In this document: one piece after another, positions 15,802 through 24,346 of the stretch | Layout: each line of letters begins with the position of its first letter | Position numbering within the stretch: the stretch's first letter is position 1 | Assembly: GCF_018613715.1 (NCBI RefSeq) | Contig: NZ_JAGGPT010000007.1 | Span: forward strand, 310,001 to 374,000 | Direction: 5' to 3' | DNA: 64,000 bases | Origin: Chryseobacterium sp. ISL-6 | GTDB lineage: Bacteria; Bacteroidota; Bacteroidia; Flavobacteriales; Weeksellaceae | Position numbers and translations under genes: made by a program | Notes under the pieces: model-generated | The model's input: only the letters and a program-made list of their open reading frames with translations | Databases searched by the model: none | What the model was told of the DNA's origin: nothing

Positions 15802-16305
15802 CTACTTCAATAAGTTAGTGATCTTTCCTACCAACCAGTGATCATCACTCTTAATCGCCAGATCCATAATGTTATTGATCTTTCCAGTCACTGAGCTAAA
15901 GTCATGCATTAATTTAATAAACTCCTTAGCTTCGTCTGAATCATTATCTTCAATGTTTTTCAACTCTTCTAAAAAAGAAATGACAGGTTCAATTTCTCTC
16001 TTTCTGCGCTCCTTAGTAATTTGTTTAAATAAAAACCAAACATCCTTTTCTGCGATGAAATATTCCTTTCTGTCTCCTTTCACTAATTCTTTCTTTACAA
16101 TCCCCCAATCCATTAAAGCCCGTAAATTCATATTAGCATTTCCTCTTGAAATTTCAAGTTGCTCCATTACTTCATCTGTAGATAACGGTTTCCCACTTGT
16201 CAGAAGCAAAGCATGAACCTGTGCCATAGTACGGTTGATCCCCCAATTGGTAGCAAACGTTCCCCAAGTCTGAATGTATTTTTCTTTAGCTTCTGAAAGT
16301 TTCAT
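15802..16305 (-). CDS. GbsR/MarR family transcriptional repressor
   Basis: 167 aa. It has a winged helix-turn-helix at ~25-80 (AQVHALLLTSGKPLSTDEVM, then MEQLEISRGNANMNLRAL), the GbsR pattern, followed by a helical dimerisation region. The promoter on this strand has TACATTTG as -7 box. The -33 TTG, 19 bases away, lies inside a perfect 24-bp palindrome, so binding there would block the promoter (autorepression). A degenerate palindrome upstream of the neighbouring operon suggests a second target. The ligand is unknown. Confidence 0.88.
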   Translation of the reverse strand: MKLSEAKEKYIQTWGTFATNWGINRTMAQVHALLLTSGKPLSTDEVMEQLEISRGNANMNLRALMDWGIVKKELVKGDRKEYFIAEKDVWFLFKQITKERRKREIEPVISFLEELKNIEDNDSDEAKEFIKLMHDFSSVTGKINNIMDLAIKSDDHWLVGKITNLLK

Positions 16306-16330
16306 TTTGTTTTCTTTTGAATTTCTATTA

Positions 16331-16360
16331 CAAATGTAATAATAATTTTCGAACTTTCAA
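16331..16360 (-). promoter_or_regulatory. Promoter of the gbsR-like gene
   Basis: On the minus strand, TTG (complement of 16358-16360), 19 bases, then TACATTTG (complement of 16331-16338) fits the Bacteroidota pattern. It ends 26 bases before the start codon and overlaps the operator. Confidence 0.65.
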
Positions 16361-16375
16361 TAATTATTGAAAGTT
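16352..16375. promoter_or_regulatory. Perfect 24-bp palindromic operator
   Basis: Arms AACTTTCAAT and ATTGAAAGTT around an AATT centre, fully self-complementary. It covers the -33 element of the repressor gene's promoter. Confidence 0.8.
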
Positions 16376-16491
16376 AAATTTTTTATTTTTTAATATATAT
16401 TTTCCTAATAATATTCCCATTTCAAATTTAACTTTTCACGCTGTAACAAATCTCTTATAACAACGACTATTAAATAATAATCTTTATAGTA

Positions 16492-17694
16492 ATGAAATAT
16501 AACAAAATTGCATCATTACTTTTTGTTTTGTCTGCAGGAAGTATGATGTTCGCACAAGATGACTTGATCAACAAGTTAAAAAACAATCAATCTCAAAATG
16601 CCAATTTTAAATTTACCACTCTAAAAGATGTTGGTGCTACTTCGGTAAAAAATCAGGGTTCTTCAGGAACATGTTGGAGCTATTCAGGAAATTCTTTCCT
16701 GGAATCTGAAATGCAGCGTATGGGTAAAAAACCTGTTGACCTTGCAGAGATTTTTACGGCGAGAAATTCTTATCACGACAAAGCAAAATTATATGTACTA
16801 AATAGCGGAGCAATCAGTTGGGGTGATGGTGGAGAATTACATGATGTAATCAACATGTACAAAAAGTATGGAGCTGTTCCTCAGGATGTTTATACAGGAT
16901 TAAGACCTGGGCAAACTACCAATAATTTTAAAGAAATGCAGGATAAAATAAAACCTGTATTAGACAGTTTGGTTCAGGCAGCTACAAAAGGTAAACTTTC
17001 TGATAACTGGATGTCTTCGGTAGATGCTATACTCGATGAATACTTAGGAAAAGTTCCAACAAACTTTACGTATAATGGGAAATCATATACTCCAAAAACA
17101 TTCGCTAATGAAGTAGTAGGAATCAATGCTGAAGATTATGTAGAATTATCATCATACAAAGATTATCCATATTTTCAGAAATTCGTAAATCCAATTCCTG
17201 ATAACTGGAGCCATGATTCTGACTGGAACGTTCCAATGACAGATATCACAGCTATTGTTGATAATGCAATATCTAAAGGATATTCTATTGGTTGGGCAAC
17301 TGATGTTTCCGAGCCTTATTTCTCATACAAAAACGGAGTGGCTTATGTTCCGGATGTTAATTTGGATCAAATTACTCCTGAAGTAAAAAAAGAATTATTC
17401 ACTGAGCCTAAAAAAGACAAAACGATCACAGAAGATATGCGTCAAAATGCGCTTAATAATCTTTCTACTACGGATGATCATGGTATGCACATTGTGGGAT
17501 TGGCAAAAGATCAGAGTGGAAAAGAATATTATATGGTTAAGAACTCTTGGGGTGTAACCAATGATTTTGAAGGATATATTTATGTAACAAGACCTTATGT
17601 TGAATATAAATCAACTGCTATTTTGGTACATAAAAATGCAATTCCAAAAAGTATCTTAAAGCAATTAAAACCTACCAAAAATATTGGTTTATAA
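16492..17694 (+). CDS. C1B papain-like cysteine peptidase (bleomycin hydrolase type)
   Basis: 400 aa with a signal peptide (to SAGSMMFAQ). The catalytic Cys lies in NQGSSGTCWSYSG (about residue 60), His in DDHGMHIVGL (~330) and Asn in VKNSWG (~350), the order of the PepC/bleomycin hydrolase group. Length and the HGM motif fit that group, while the signal peptide places it outside the cytoplasm, unlike classic PepC. It is likely an exported aminopeptidase. It is followed by two hairpins and then the double-glycine peptide gene, which has its own promoter. Confidence 0.9.
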   Translation: MKYNKIASLLFVLSAGSMMFAQDDLINKLKNNQSQNANFKFTTLKDVGATSVKNQGSSGTCWSYSGNSFLESEMQRMGKKPVDLAEIFTARNSYHDKAKLYVLNSGAISWGDGGELHDVINMYKKYGAVPQDVYTGLRPGQTTNNFKEMQDKIKPVLDSLVQAATKGKLSDNWMSSVDAILDEYLGKVPTNFTYNGKSYTPKTFANEVVGINAEDYVELSSYKDYPYFQKFVNPIPDNWSHDSDWNVPMTDITAIVDNAISKGYSIGWATDVSEPYFSYKNGVAYVPDVNLDQITPEVKKELFTEPKKDKTITEDMRQNALNNLSTTDDHGMHIVGLAKDQSGKEYYMVKNSWGVTNDFEGYIYVTRPYVEYKSTAILVHKNAIPKSILKQLKPTKNIGL

Positions 17695-17702
17695 GAGTCA
17701 CT

Positions 17703-17773
17703 ATTGTCATTTGATATGACAATTTTAGATATTTAAATCTGTTAAAAAGCTGCTCTAAGAATTTTTAGAGCAG
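17703..17773 (+). terminator. Two successive hairpins ending the C1 peptidase transcript
   Basis: A first stem ATTGTCAT / ATGACAAT (17703-17722) is followed by a classic terminator at 17750-17773 (CTGCTCTAA / TTAGAGCAG, loop GAATTT) with a T-run after it. Confidence 0.85.
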
Positions 17774-17911
17774 TTTTGTTTTTTACGAAATGCTAATACA
17801 CTGATTCCAATAAGATGTTTGTATTCTAAAGACGTATCATTAATTTAAACAGAAAACATCAAAATATATAAAATTAACTCCCTGTTATAAGAATTAAAAC
17901 ACTAACAATGA

Positions 17912-17941
17912 TTTGAAGTGAAACCAAAAATATTATATTTG
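17912..17941 (+). promoter_or_regulatory. Promoter of the double-glycine peptide gene
   Basis: TTTG at 17912-17915, 18 bases, then TATATTTG at 17934-17941: an almost ideal Bacteroidota promoter (TTTG ... TAnnTTTG). The ATG follows 25 bases later. Confidence 0.75.
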
Positions 17942-17965
17942 TGATCAATCAACAAATCAAAAAAT

Positions 17966-18127
17966 ATGAAAAATTCAAAAAAATTAACAAAGTCAGAATT
18001 AAAAGGAATTAATGGCGGAAATGCTCCTGAATGTCCAGTTGGATCAATAGCATGTTATCATCGGCCTCAGAATGGCATTCCCAGCTATTGGACTTGTGAA
18101 TTAAGTAGTGTTGGGTGCAAAAGTTAG
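17966..18127 (+). CDS. Bacteriocin-like peptide with double-glycine leader
   Basis: 53 aa. The leader MKNSKKLTKSELKGINGG (18 residues) has the pattern of GG leaders cut by C39-type peptidase-containing ABC exporters: Leu7, Glu11-Leu12, Ile15 and Gly17-Gly18. The 35-residue core has four cysteines (C23, C30, C44, C51) in the form CPVGSIAC ... YWTC ... GC, so two disulfides are possible. It has its own strong promoter and a strong terminator, so it is a free-standing gene. No exporter, immunity or modification gene lies nearby. Chryseobacterium-type genomes carry small peptides of this kind annotated as bacteriocin-like; whether they kill anything is unproven. Confidence 0.82.
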   Translation: MKNSKKLTKSELKGINGGNAPECPVGSIACYHRPQNGIPSYWTCELSSVGCKS

Positions 18128-18140
18128 AACCTATTAAAAA

Positions 18141-18167
18141 CCCGCTTTCAGTATTTCTGAAAGCGGG
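18141..18167. terminator. Bidirectional intrinsic terminator
   Basis: Perfect 11-bp stem CCCGCTTTCAG / CTGAAAGCGGG with a TATTT loop, between the peptide gene and the convergent E1 gene, with A and T runs at its sides. Confidence 0.92.
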
Positions 18168-18189
18168 TTTATTCTATTATTTATTCCAA

Positions 18190-20628
18190 TTAAAATATCG
18201 CTGGATATTTTTGTGGGTTTGTTTCATTAAACATCGCGTAAATCTTTTCCACCATATCATCTGATGATGGTTTACTGAAATAATCTCCATCACTAGCATA
18301 AGCAGGTCGGTGATCATTTGCAGCAATTGTTAATGGATCAGAATCTAAATATCTAAAAGCTTTTTGCTTCTCTAAGATCTGTTGAAGAATAAATGCTGAA
18401 GTTCCACCTTCTACATCTTCGTCGATAACGACTAATCTGTTTGTTTTCTTTACACTTTCAGCGATTTCATTTGTTAAATCGAAAGGAATTAAAGATTGAA
18501 CATCAATTACTTCTGAAGAAATACCTAATTTTTCCAATTCTTCAGCTGCTTCCATAACGACTCTCCATGTAGAACCGTACGTTACCAAAGTTACATCTTT
18601 ACCTTCTTTAGTTACTTCAATTTTTCCTACAGGAACTGTAAATTCACCTAAGTTATCAGGCTGTTTTTCTTTTAGTCGATATCCGTTCAGACATTCAACA
18701 ATAACTGCAGGATCATCACTTTGAAGCATTGTATTATAGAATCCGGCTGCTTTTGTAAGGTTTCTTGGAACAAGTACCAGAATTCCTTTTGAAAGGTTAA
18801 GGATTCCCGCCATTGGCGAACCTGAATGCCAGACACCTTCTAATCTATGTCCTCTTGTTCTGATGATCACAGGAGCTTTCTGCCCGCCTTTAGTTCTGTA
18901 TTGAACAGTAGCTAAATCATCGCTCATTCCCTGAATACAATATAAGATGTAATCTAAATACTGGATTTCAGCAATAGGTCTTAGCCCTCTCATTGCCATA
19001 CCGATACCCTGACCTAAAATAGTCGCTTCACGGATTCCTGTATCTGCAACACGAACTTCACCATATTTTTCCTGCATTCCTTCTAAACCTTGGTTTACAT
19101 CACCGATATTTCCGGCATCTTCACCAAAGACAAGTGTTTCAGGATATTTTTCGAATATTTTATCAAAGTTATTTCTTACCACTACTCTTCCATCTACATC
19201 TTCAGAGTTGTCAGAATAAACAGGCTTAACCTCTTTAATATTTTCTGCTTTCCATTGAGACTGAGAATATAAATGAGATGAATAGTTGTCTTTTTCCACT
19301 TCCAAAATCTCATTGTATTTCTGCATCAATTGGTTTCTTTCGGAAGTGTTTGTACCTCTTGTAGCCAATAATGATATCCTTACTAAATGGAAGATATCTT
19401 TCTTAGCTTTAGAAACTAATTTATTAAACTGCGCAATGTAATTTTCAATCTCTGCATTTTGTCCTTTAAGATTTTCAACCAAAGGTAAAACAGATTTCGA
19501 TAGATCAGAAATTGTTTTCTGGTAATTTTCCCAAGCTATTTTCTGGCCTGCCTTTACCATTTTTTTAGCTTCCTCATCTATGGCATCCAATTCTTCAGTT
19601 GCAGCAATAACCTCTTCTTTTCCTTCAATTTCAATTGAGTAATTCAAAATCCATTCTCTGAATTTTACTAATCCATCAAAATCAGCTTCCCATGAAAGAC
19701 GCTCTTCATTCTTATATCTTTCGTGAGAACCCGAAGTAGAGTGACCTTGAGGCTGCGTAACTTCAATTACGTGAACCACTACAGGAACACTTTCTGTTCT
19801 TGCAAAATGTTCTGCTCTAGCATATGCGTCCAATAAAGCTGGATAATCCCAAGCTTTTACCTGAATAATTTCACAACCCTGGTTTTCACCTTCTTTTCTT
19901 TGGAATCCGCTTAACATTTCAGAAATGTCAGCTTTCGCTCTCTGATTCTTAGTAGGTACTGAAATCCCATAACCATCATCCCAGATTGAAACGATCATAG
20001 GAACTTGAAGCGCACATGCTGCGTTCAATGTTTCCCAGAAATGGCCTTCTGCTGTAGAAGCATCTCCAATAGTTCCGAAAGCAATTTCGTTTCCGTCCTT
20101 TGAGAACTTCTCAGAACCGTCAAATTTTACTGATTTATATATTTTTGAGGCCTGAGCCAATCCTAACAATCTAGGCATCTGACCTGCTGTTGGAGAAATA
20201 TCTGAAGAAATATTTTTCTGAGACATCAAATTCTTCCAGCTTCCATCTTCATTTAAACTTCTTGTTGCGAAGTGACCATTCATTTGTCTCCCTGCTGAAG
20301 CAGGCTCTCTCTCAACGCTTGTATCAGCATATAACTGTGCAAAAAAGCTTTCAACCGTTAAGGCATCTACAGCCAATGCAAAAGTCTGATCTCTATAATA
20401 TCCTGAACGGAAGTCCCCATTTCTGAAAACTTTCGCCATTGCTAACTGTGGTAACTCTTTACCATCACCGAAGATCCCAAACTTAGCTTTCCCAGTAAGA
20501 ACCTCTCTTCTACCCAGGTAAGACATTTCACGAGAAATTCTTCCCAACTTATAGTCTTCAAGTATTTGATTTTTAAAATCTTGAAAGGAAATCTTCTGTG
20601 TTTCAATATAGGTTGTTTGCATAGCCAA
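18190..20628 (-). CDS. 2-oxoacid dehydrogenase E1, fused alpha and beta subunits
   Basis: 812 aa. Residues ~1-380 match the E1 alpha subunit (thiamine-diphosphate site around GTIGDASTAEGHFWE and IWDDGYGISVPT). Residues ~470-812 match E1 beta (VFGEDAGNIGDVNQGLEGM, ADTGIREATILGQG, GTSAFILQQIL). The fusion is common in Bacteroidota and is usually assigned to the branched-chain or a related 2-oxoacid dehydrogenase complex. It would decarboxylate the 2-oxoacid and acylate the E2 lipoyl group; E3 could be the lpdA product. No E2 gene lies in the window. The specific substrate cannot be set from sequence alone. Confidence 0.92.
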   Translation of the reverse strand: MAMQTTYIETQKISFQDFKNQILEDYKLGRISREMSYLGRREVLTGKAKFGIFGDGKELPQLAMAKVFRNGDFRSGYYRDQTFALAVDALTVESFFAQLYADTSVEREPASAGRQMNGHFATRSLNEDGSWKNLMSQKNISSDISPTAGQMPRLLGLAQASKIYKSVKFDGSEKFSKDGNEIAFGTIGDASTAEGHFWETLNAACALQVPMIVSIWDDGYGISVPTKNQRAKADISEMLSGFQRKEGENQGCEIIQVKAWDYPALLDAYARAEHFARTESVPVVVHVIEVTQPQGHSTSGSHERYKNEERLSWEADFDGLVKFREWILNYSIEIEGKEEVIAATEELDAIDEEAKKMVKAGQKIAWENYQKTISDLSKSVLPLVENLKGQNAEIENYIAQFNKLVSKAKKDIFHLVRISLLATRGTNTSERNQLMQKYNEILEVEKDNYSSHLYSQSQWKAENIKEVKPVYSDNSEDVDGRVVVRNNFDKIFEKYPETLVFGEDAGNIGDVNQGLEGMQEKYGEVRVADTGIREATILGQGIGMAMRGLRPIAEIQYLDYILYCIQGMSDDLATVQYRTKGGQKAPVIIRTRGHRLEGVWHSGSPMAGILNLSKGILVLVPRNLTKAAGFYNTMLQSDDPAVIVECLNGYRLKEKQPDNLGEFTVPVGKIEVTKEGKDVTLVTYGSTWRVVMEAAEELEKLGISSEVIDVQSLIPFDLTNEIAESVKKTNRLVVIDEDVEGGTSAFILQQILEKQKAFRYLDSDPLTIAANDHRPAYASDGDYFSKPSSDDMVEKIYAMFNETNPQKYPAIF

Positions 20629-20759
20629 ATATAAAAATTTTTAGTTCTCGAAGTATTTTGCTAATATACACTTTTTAAATTAATTTTAATTTTTAATAAT
20701 CTTTTTTAAAAATTTGATAATAGAGGAAATTGTGTTTTATTTTAAATAAATTTGTATAA

Positions 20760-21053
20760 ATGGAAAAAAAATCACCGCATATATTAAATGCATCGAGTAA
20801 TCTTTTAGGGTTTTCTTTGATCATAATTACATCATTGAAAATCACTAAAATCAGTGTTCATACTTATTTAGATGAGTTTGCGGGAATTGCCTGTATTCTT
20901 TTTGCATGCAGTTGTTTCTTTTCATTTTTAGCAATAAGATCTAAAAGTGAAAAAAGAGAAACCAAGTTTGAAAACATTGCGGATTATTTATTTTTAATCG
21001 CATTATTATGCATAGTCCTAGCTGTTATAATTGTTACACTAAGAATAATTTAA
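20760..21053 (+). CDS. Small membrane protein of unknown function
   Basis: 97 aa with three hydrophobic segments (LLGFSLIIITSL, FAGIACILFACSCFFSFLAI, YLFLIALLCIVLAVIIVTL) and a charged loop (RSKSEKRETKFEN). No family is recognised. A TAAATTTG -7 box at 20747-20754 ends only 5 bases before the ATG, so the message would be nearly leaderless if that promoter is used. Confidence 0.6.
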   Translation: MEKKSPHILNASSNLLGFSLIIITSLKITKISVHTYLDEFAGIACILFACSCFFSFLAIRSKSEKRETKFENIADYLFLIALLCIVLAVIIVTLRII

Positions 21054-21271
21054 ACATTTATGGATAGTTTAGAAATAATGATCAAATAAAACAATTTACA
21101 AATCCACTGACCGCTTTATAATCAGATTCGCTTTATTTTAGGATAAATTGAAGATTACGACATTTAAGTATTTTACCAATAATTGATTATGGCAGAGAAT
21201 TATATCAATCGGATATACTTGGAAACCTTAATTATTTTCAGAATGAATGTGTGATCATTCACTGCTTTTTA

Positions 21272-22249
21272 TTAAAACTTTCTTTCAATTACATAATCTA
21301 ACATACTGTGCAATGATCTTTTGGCTTCAGAATCGGGAAATTCATTAAGAAGATCCTTTGCCTTTTGTTGAAAATCTTTCATTACACGAATTGCATAATC
21401 CAAACCACCTGAACTCTTTACAAAAGCGATTAATTCTTTTACACGTTTTTGGTCGTTATTATAGCGTTTTATGGTATTTAGATAATATTTTCTGTCTTTG
21501 TCACTCGCAATTTTCAAAGTATGAATTAAAGGGAGAGTCATTTTCTGTTCTTTAATATCGATACCAACAGGCTTTCCAATAACGTTTGAACTTAGATAAT
21601 CGAATAAGTCATCTTTAATCTGAAATGCCATTCCCGTATAAGTTCCAAAATCCTGCATTCTTTTAGCAAGCTTTTCTCCTGCATTATTCGATAAGACTCC
21701 TATTTCACAACATGCCGCGATCAATGTTGCTGTTTTCTGACGGATAATTTCATAATAAACATCTTCTGTAATATCGAGCTTTCTTGCTTTTTCCAGCTGA
21801 AGAAGTTCACCTTCAGACATTTCTCTGATTGTTCTGGAGATAACAGCCAGTAAATCATAGTCTTTATGATCCGTTGATAATAACACTGATTTTGACAATA
21901 AATAATCACCTACCAAAACTGCAATTTTATTTTTCCATAGTGCATTAATAGAGAAAAAATTACGTCTTTTAAAACTTTCATCCACAACATCATCATGAAC
22001 CAGTGTCGCGGTATGGATCAATTCTATCATGGAAGCTCCGCGATAAGTCTTTTCATTAACATCACCTATCAGTTTCGCACAGAGAAATACAAACATCGGA
22101 CGCATTTGCTTTCCTTTAGTAGTAACAATAAACCGAGTTACTTTATCTAATAAAGGGACTTTACTCTGCATTGATTCATAAAACTTCTGCTCGAAAAGTT
22201 TCATTTCTTCATTGATCGGTTGTTTGATTTCTTCTACAATATTTGCCAA
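21272..22249 (-). CDS. Polyprenyl (long-chain isoprenyl) diphosphate synthase
   Basis: 325 aa, full length for the family. The first aspartate-rich motif is in HDDVVDES (~85) and the second in IKDDLFDYL (~205), with the KGKQMRP binding motif near residue 46. It elongates isoprenyl diphosphates with IPP, probably making the side chain of menaquinone. Chain length cannot be set by eye. Confidence 0.92.
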   Translation of the reverse strand: MANIVEEIKQPINEEMKLFEQKFYESMQSKVPLLDKVTRFIVTTKGKQMRPMFVFLCAKLIGDVNEKTYRGASMIELIHTATLVHDDVVDESFKRRNFFSINALWKNKIAVLVGDYLLSKSVLLSTDHKDYDLLAVISRTIREMSEGELLQLEKARKLDITEDVYYEIIRQKTATLIAACCEIGVLSNNAGEKLAKRMQDFGTYTGMAFQIKDDLFDYLSSNVIGKPVGIDIKEQKMTLPLIHTLKIASDKDRKYYLNTIKRYNNDQKRVKELIAFVKSSGGLDYAIRVMKDFQQKAKDLLNEFPDSEAKRSLHSMLDYVIERKF

Positions 22250-22323
22250 AATCGGTGAGTGATGAATAAATAATTATTAATATTCACAAAGATAATTTTT
22301 TTCGGGTAATTTTAGTAGAAAAT

Positions 22324-23232
22324 TCAATCTTTGAGTTGTTCTTTTGGAATAAAATACAGACTCTGCTTTACGGTTCCTAATGGATATCTGAATTTTTCAC
22401 CTGAAATATACAGTCCTCGATCATCTACTGCTATTCCTTCGATTTGCCCAACAGAGGTAGCACTTCCTAAATAGTAGTGTCTGGGTTTTTCTTTAAAAAA
22501 GACTCCAGGTTCTGTTTCCTTAAAAATATCCAGAAAAACTTCTGTTTTTTTTGTATAACCCACTAAGTAAAGTTTTTTATCAAAATAGGAAGCATCCGTT
22601 ACTACAAAATCAGTTTTATATGTTTCAATTTTCTCAGCTTTTTGCTGTTCTGAAGTTCCTGGATCAACAATATAATGTGATGTTGCTTTTGCAGCCCATT
22701 CTTTAGTAAAAATATGCAATTTACCATTCAAATAGATCATTGCTTCCGCATCGAAGTCGTTACTGGTATTTTTTGAAATAAATTCTTTCTGTTCAGGATA
22801 GTAAAAAGAGATCTTAACGCCATCTAAAGTTCTTTCAGAATCTGGAATTTTAGAGGTATTAATCATAACAAGATTTTCATAAGGAACTTTGTAAATCGTA
22901 AGATCTTTTCTGGTTCCTGTATTGTTTCCAAAATCTCCGATATAAAAGTTTTCACCATCATTGGTTAGTGCTTCCCAATCTTTATTAATTAAATTAGTTT
23001 TGAAAGTCTGAATAATTTTCCCATCATTTTTATCTATTTCAAAAATTTCCGGTTTATTACCGCTGTCATTGAAAGTATAAAGTTTTCCATTGAGTAAATT
23101 CAACCCTGAAGTTTCCTGAACCTGATCTTCAAGAAAATTGATTCTGTATTTTTTTATTTTAAGAAAATCGGCCTGCTGAGAAAAAGCAGCTTGAAAAACA
23201 AAGACTGTAAAAATGAGGATAAACTTTTTCAT
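22324..23232 (-). CDS. Exported beta-propeller-like protein
   Basis: 302 aa with signal peptide to AAFSQ. Repeated strand motifs (NGKLYTFNDSGN, NFYIGDFGNNTG, NGKLHIFTKEW, DKKLYLVGYTKK, GLYISGEKF) suggest a propeller of four to six blades, as in SdiA-regulated or phytase-like domains. A catalytic site is not evident. It begins 92 bases downstream of nothing on its strand except the hydroxylase gene's upstream region, so it is probably a separate unit. Confidence 0.7.
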   Translation of the reverse strand: MKKFILIFTVFVFQAAFSQQADFLKIKKYRINFLEDQVQETSGLNLLNGKLYTFNDSGNKPEIFEIDKNDGKIIQTFKTNLINKDWEALTNDGENFYIGDFGNNTGTRKDLTIYKVPYENLVMINTSKIPDSERTLDGVKISFYYPEQKEFISKNTSNDFDAEAMIYLNGKLHIFTKEWAAKATSHYIVDPGTSEQQKAEKIETYKTDFVVTDASYFDKKLYLVGYTKKTEVFLDIFKETEPGVFFKEKPRHYYLGSATSVGQIEGIAVDDRGLYISGEKFRYPLGTVKQSLYFIPKEQLKD

Positions 23233-23349
23233 TGAATAAAAATACGGTTTTCACTGCAATAGATTGATCCGCAGTTTAAATTAAATCTATGAAAAATAAG
23301 TTTTAGCTAAAGCCAATTTAGATAGACTATATCACAATCTAATAAAAAT

Positions 23350-24273
23350 TCATGCCGACTTCTGTTGCTTACGTGCTTTCTTCTCAAAATAATCTTTTTG
23401 ATACTGTCTTACTGTTTTCCCCGTTCCATCGTGTCTCCAACCCGGAGAGTTGAAAATATAATTAATCCTGTCCGAAAATTTTAATCCAGGCTGTTTGATA
23501 TCTTTCCAGATTCTTCTCCATTCATATAATAATACCGTATCAGGTCTGTTATCGGGCATCTTAGGATAAATTCCATATTTTACAGGTGTATCCGGATCTT
23601 CTTTTTCAAAAGTTCCGAACATTTTATCCCAGATGATGAGGCACATTCCCATATTCCTGTCCAGATATTTAATGTTGCAGGCATGGTGTACACGATGGTG
23701 CGATGGAGTGACTAAAATATATTCTAAAAATCCCATCTTTTTGACAGTCTGGGTATGAACCCACGTTCCATATACCTGTCCAATAGCATATACCACCATG
23801 ATATGCCATGGATTAAAACCTAAAAAAGCCAACGGTGAAAAGTATAAATATCTATAAAGGGGTTGTAAAACAGGACTTCTGAATCCCGTGGTCAGATTAA
23901 AATATTCTGAATTATGATGGGTAATATGCACAGCCCAAAAAGCTCTGGAATGATGATCAACATAATGAAGCACATAATACGCAAAGTCAGTGATCACAAA
24001 ACAGATAAGCCAGTACCAAACTGTAAAATCCCAGGAAAAAAGTCGGTGATTGTAAAAGAAAAACATCACTCCCATTGCAAAAACCTTCATTATCAAATCC
24101 AAACCGAAGTTCATCAATGCCAAATAAACGCTTGTTGCTACATCTTTTTTATCATATAGTTTAGCCTCGGAAACATGGCTATAAATCATTTCAGCTAAAA
24201 TTACAGTAGCATGAAATGGAATTGCCCAGGCATAGACATTTTCTAATCCATCTTCACCCAAAAAGTAATTCAT
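23350..24273 (-). CDS. Fatty acid hydroxylase / sterol desaturase family protein, copy 1
   Basis: 307 aa, with four to five membrane segments in the first 190 residues. The di-iron histidine motifs are visible: HYVDHH, HITHHN and HRVHHACN. Such enzymes hydroxylate or desaturate lipids in the membrane using O2. A close paralogue lies at 42261-43187 with long identical stretches (FWAVHITHHNS, FSPLAFLGFNPWH, NIKYLDRNMGM). Copy 1 differs at its N terminus and C-terminal tail (KKARKQQKSA). The substrate is unknown. Confidence 0.88.
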   Translation of the reverse strand: MNYFLGEDGLENVYAWAIPFHATVILAEMIYSHVSEAKLYDKKDVATSVYLALMNFGLDLIMKVFAMGVMFFFYNHRLFSWDFTVWYWLICFVITDFAYYVLHYVDHHSRAFWAVHITHHNSEYFNLTTGFRSPVLQPLYRYLYFSPLAFLGFNPWHIMVVYAIGQVYGTWVHTQTVKKMGFLEYILVTPSHHRVHHACNIKYLDRNMGMCLIIWDKMFGTFEKEDPDTPVKYGIYPKMPDNRPDTVLLYEWRRIWKDIKQPGLKFSDRINYIFNSPGWRHDGTGKTVRQYQKDYFEKKARKQQKSA

Positions 24274-24346
24274 TGTTACTAATTTTTGTACAAAGGTAGG
24301 ATATTATAAAAGTCAGAAATCGGATTGAATTATTTTTAATGAAATT

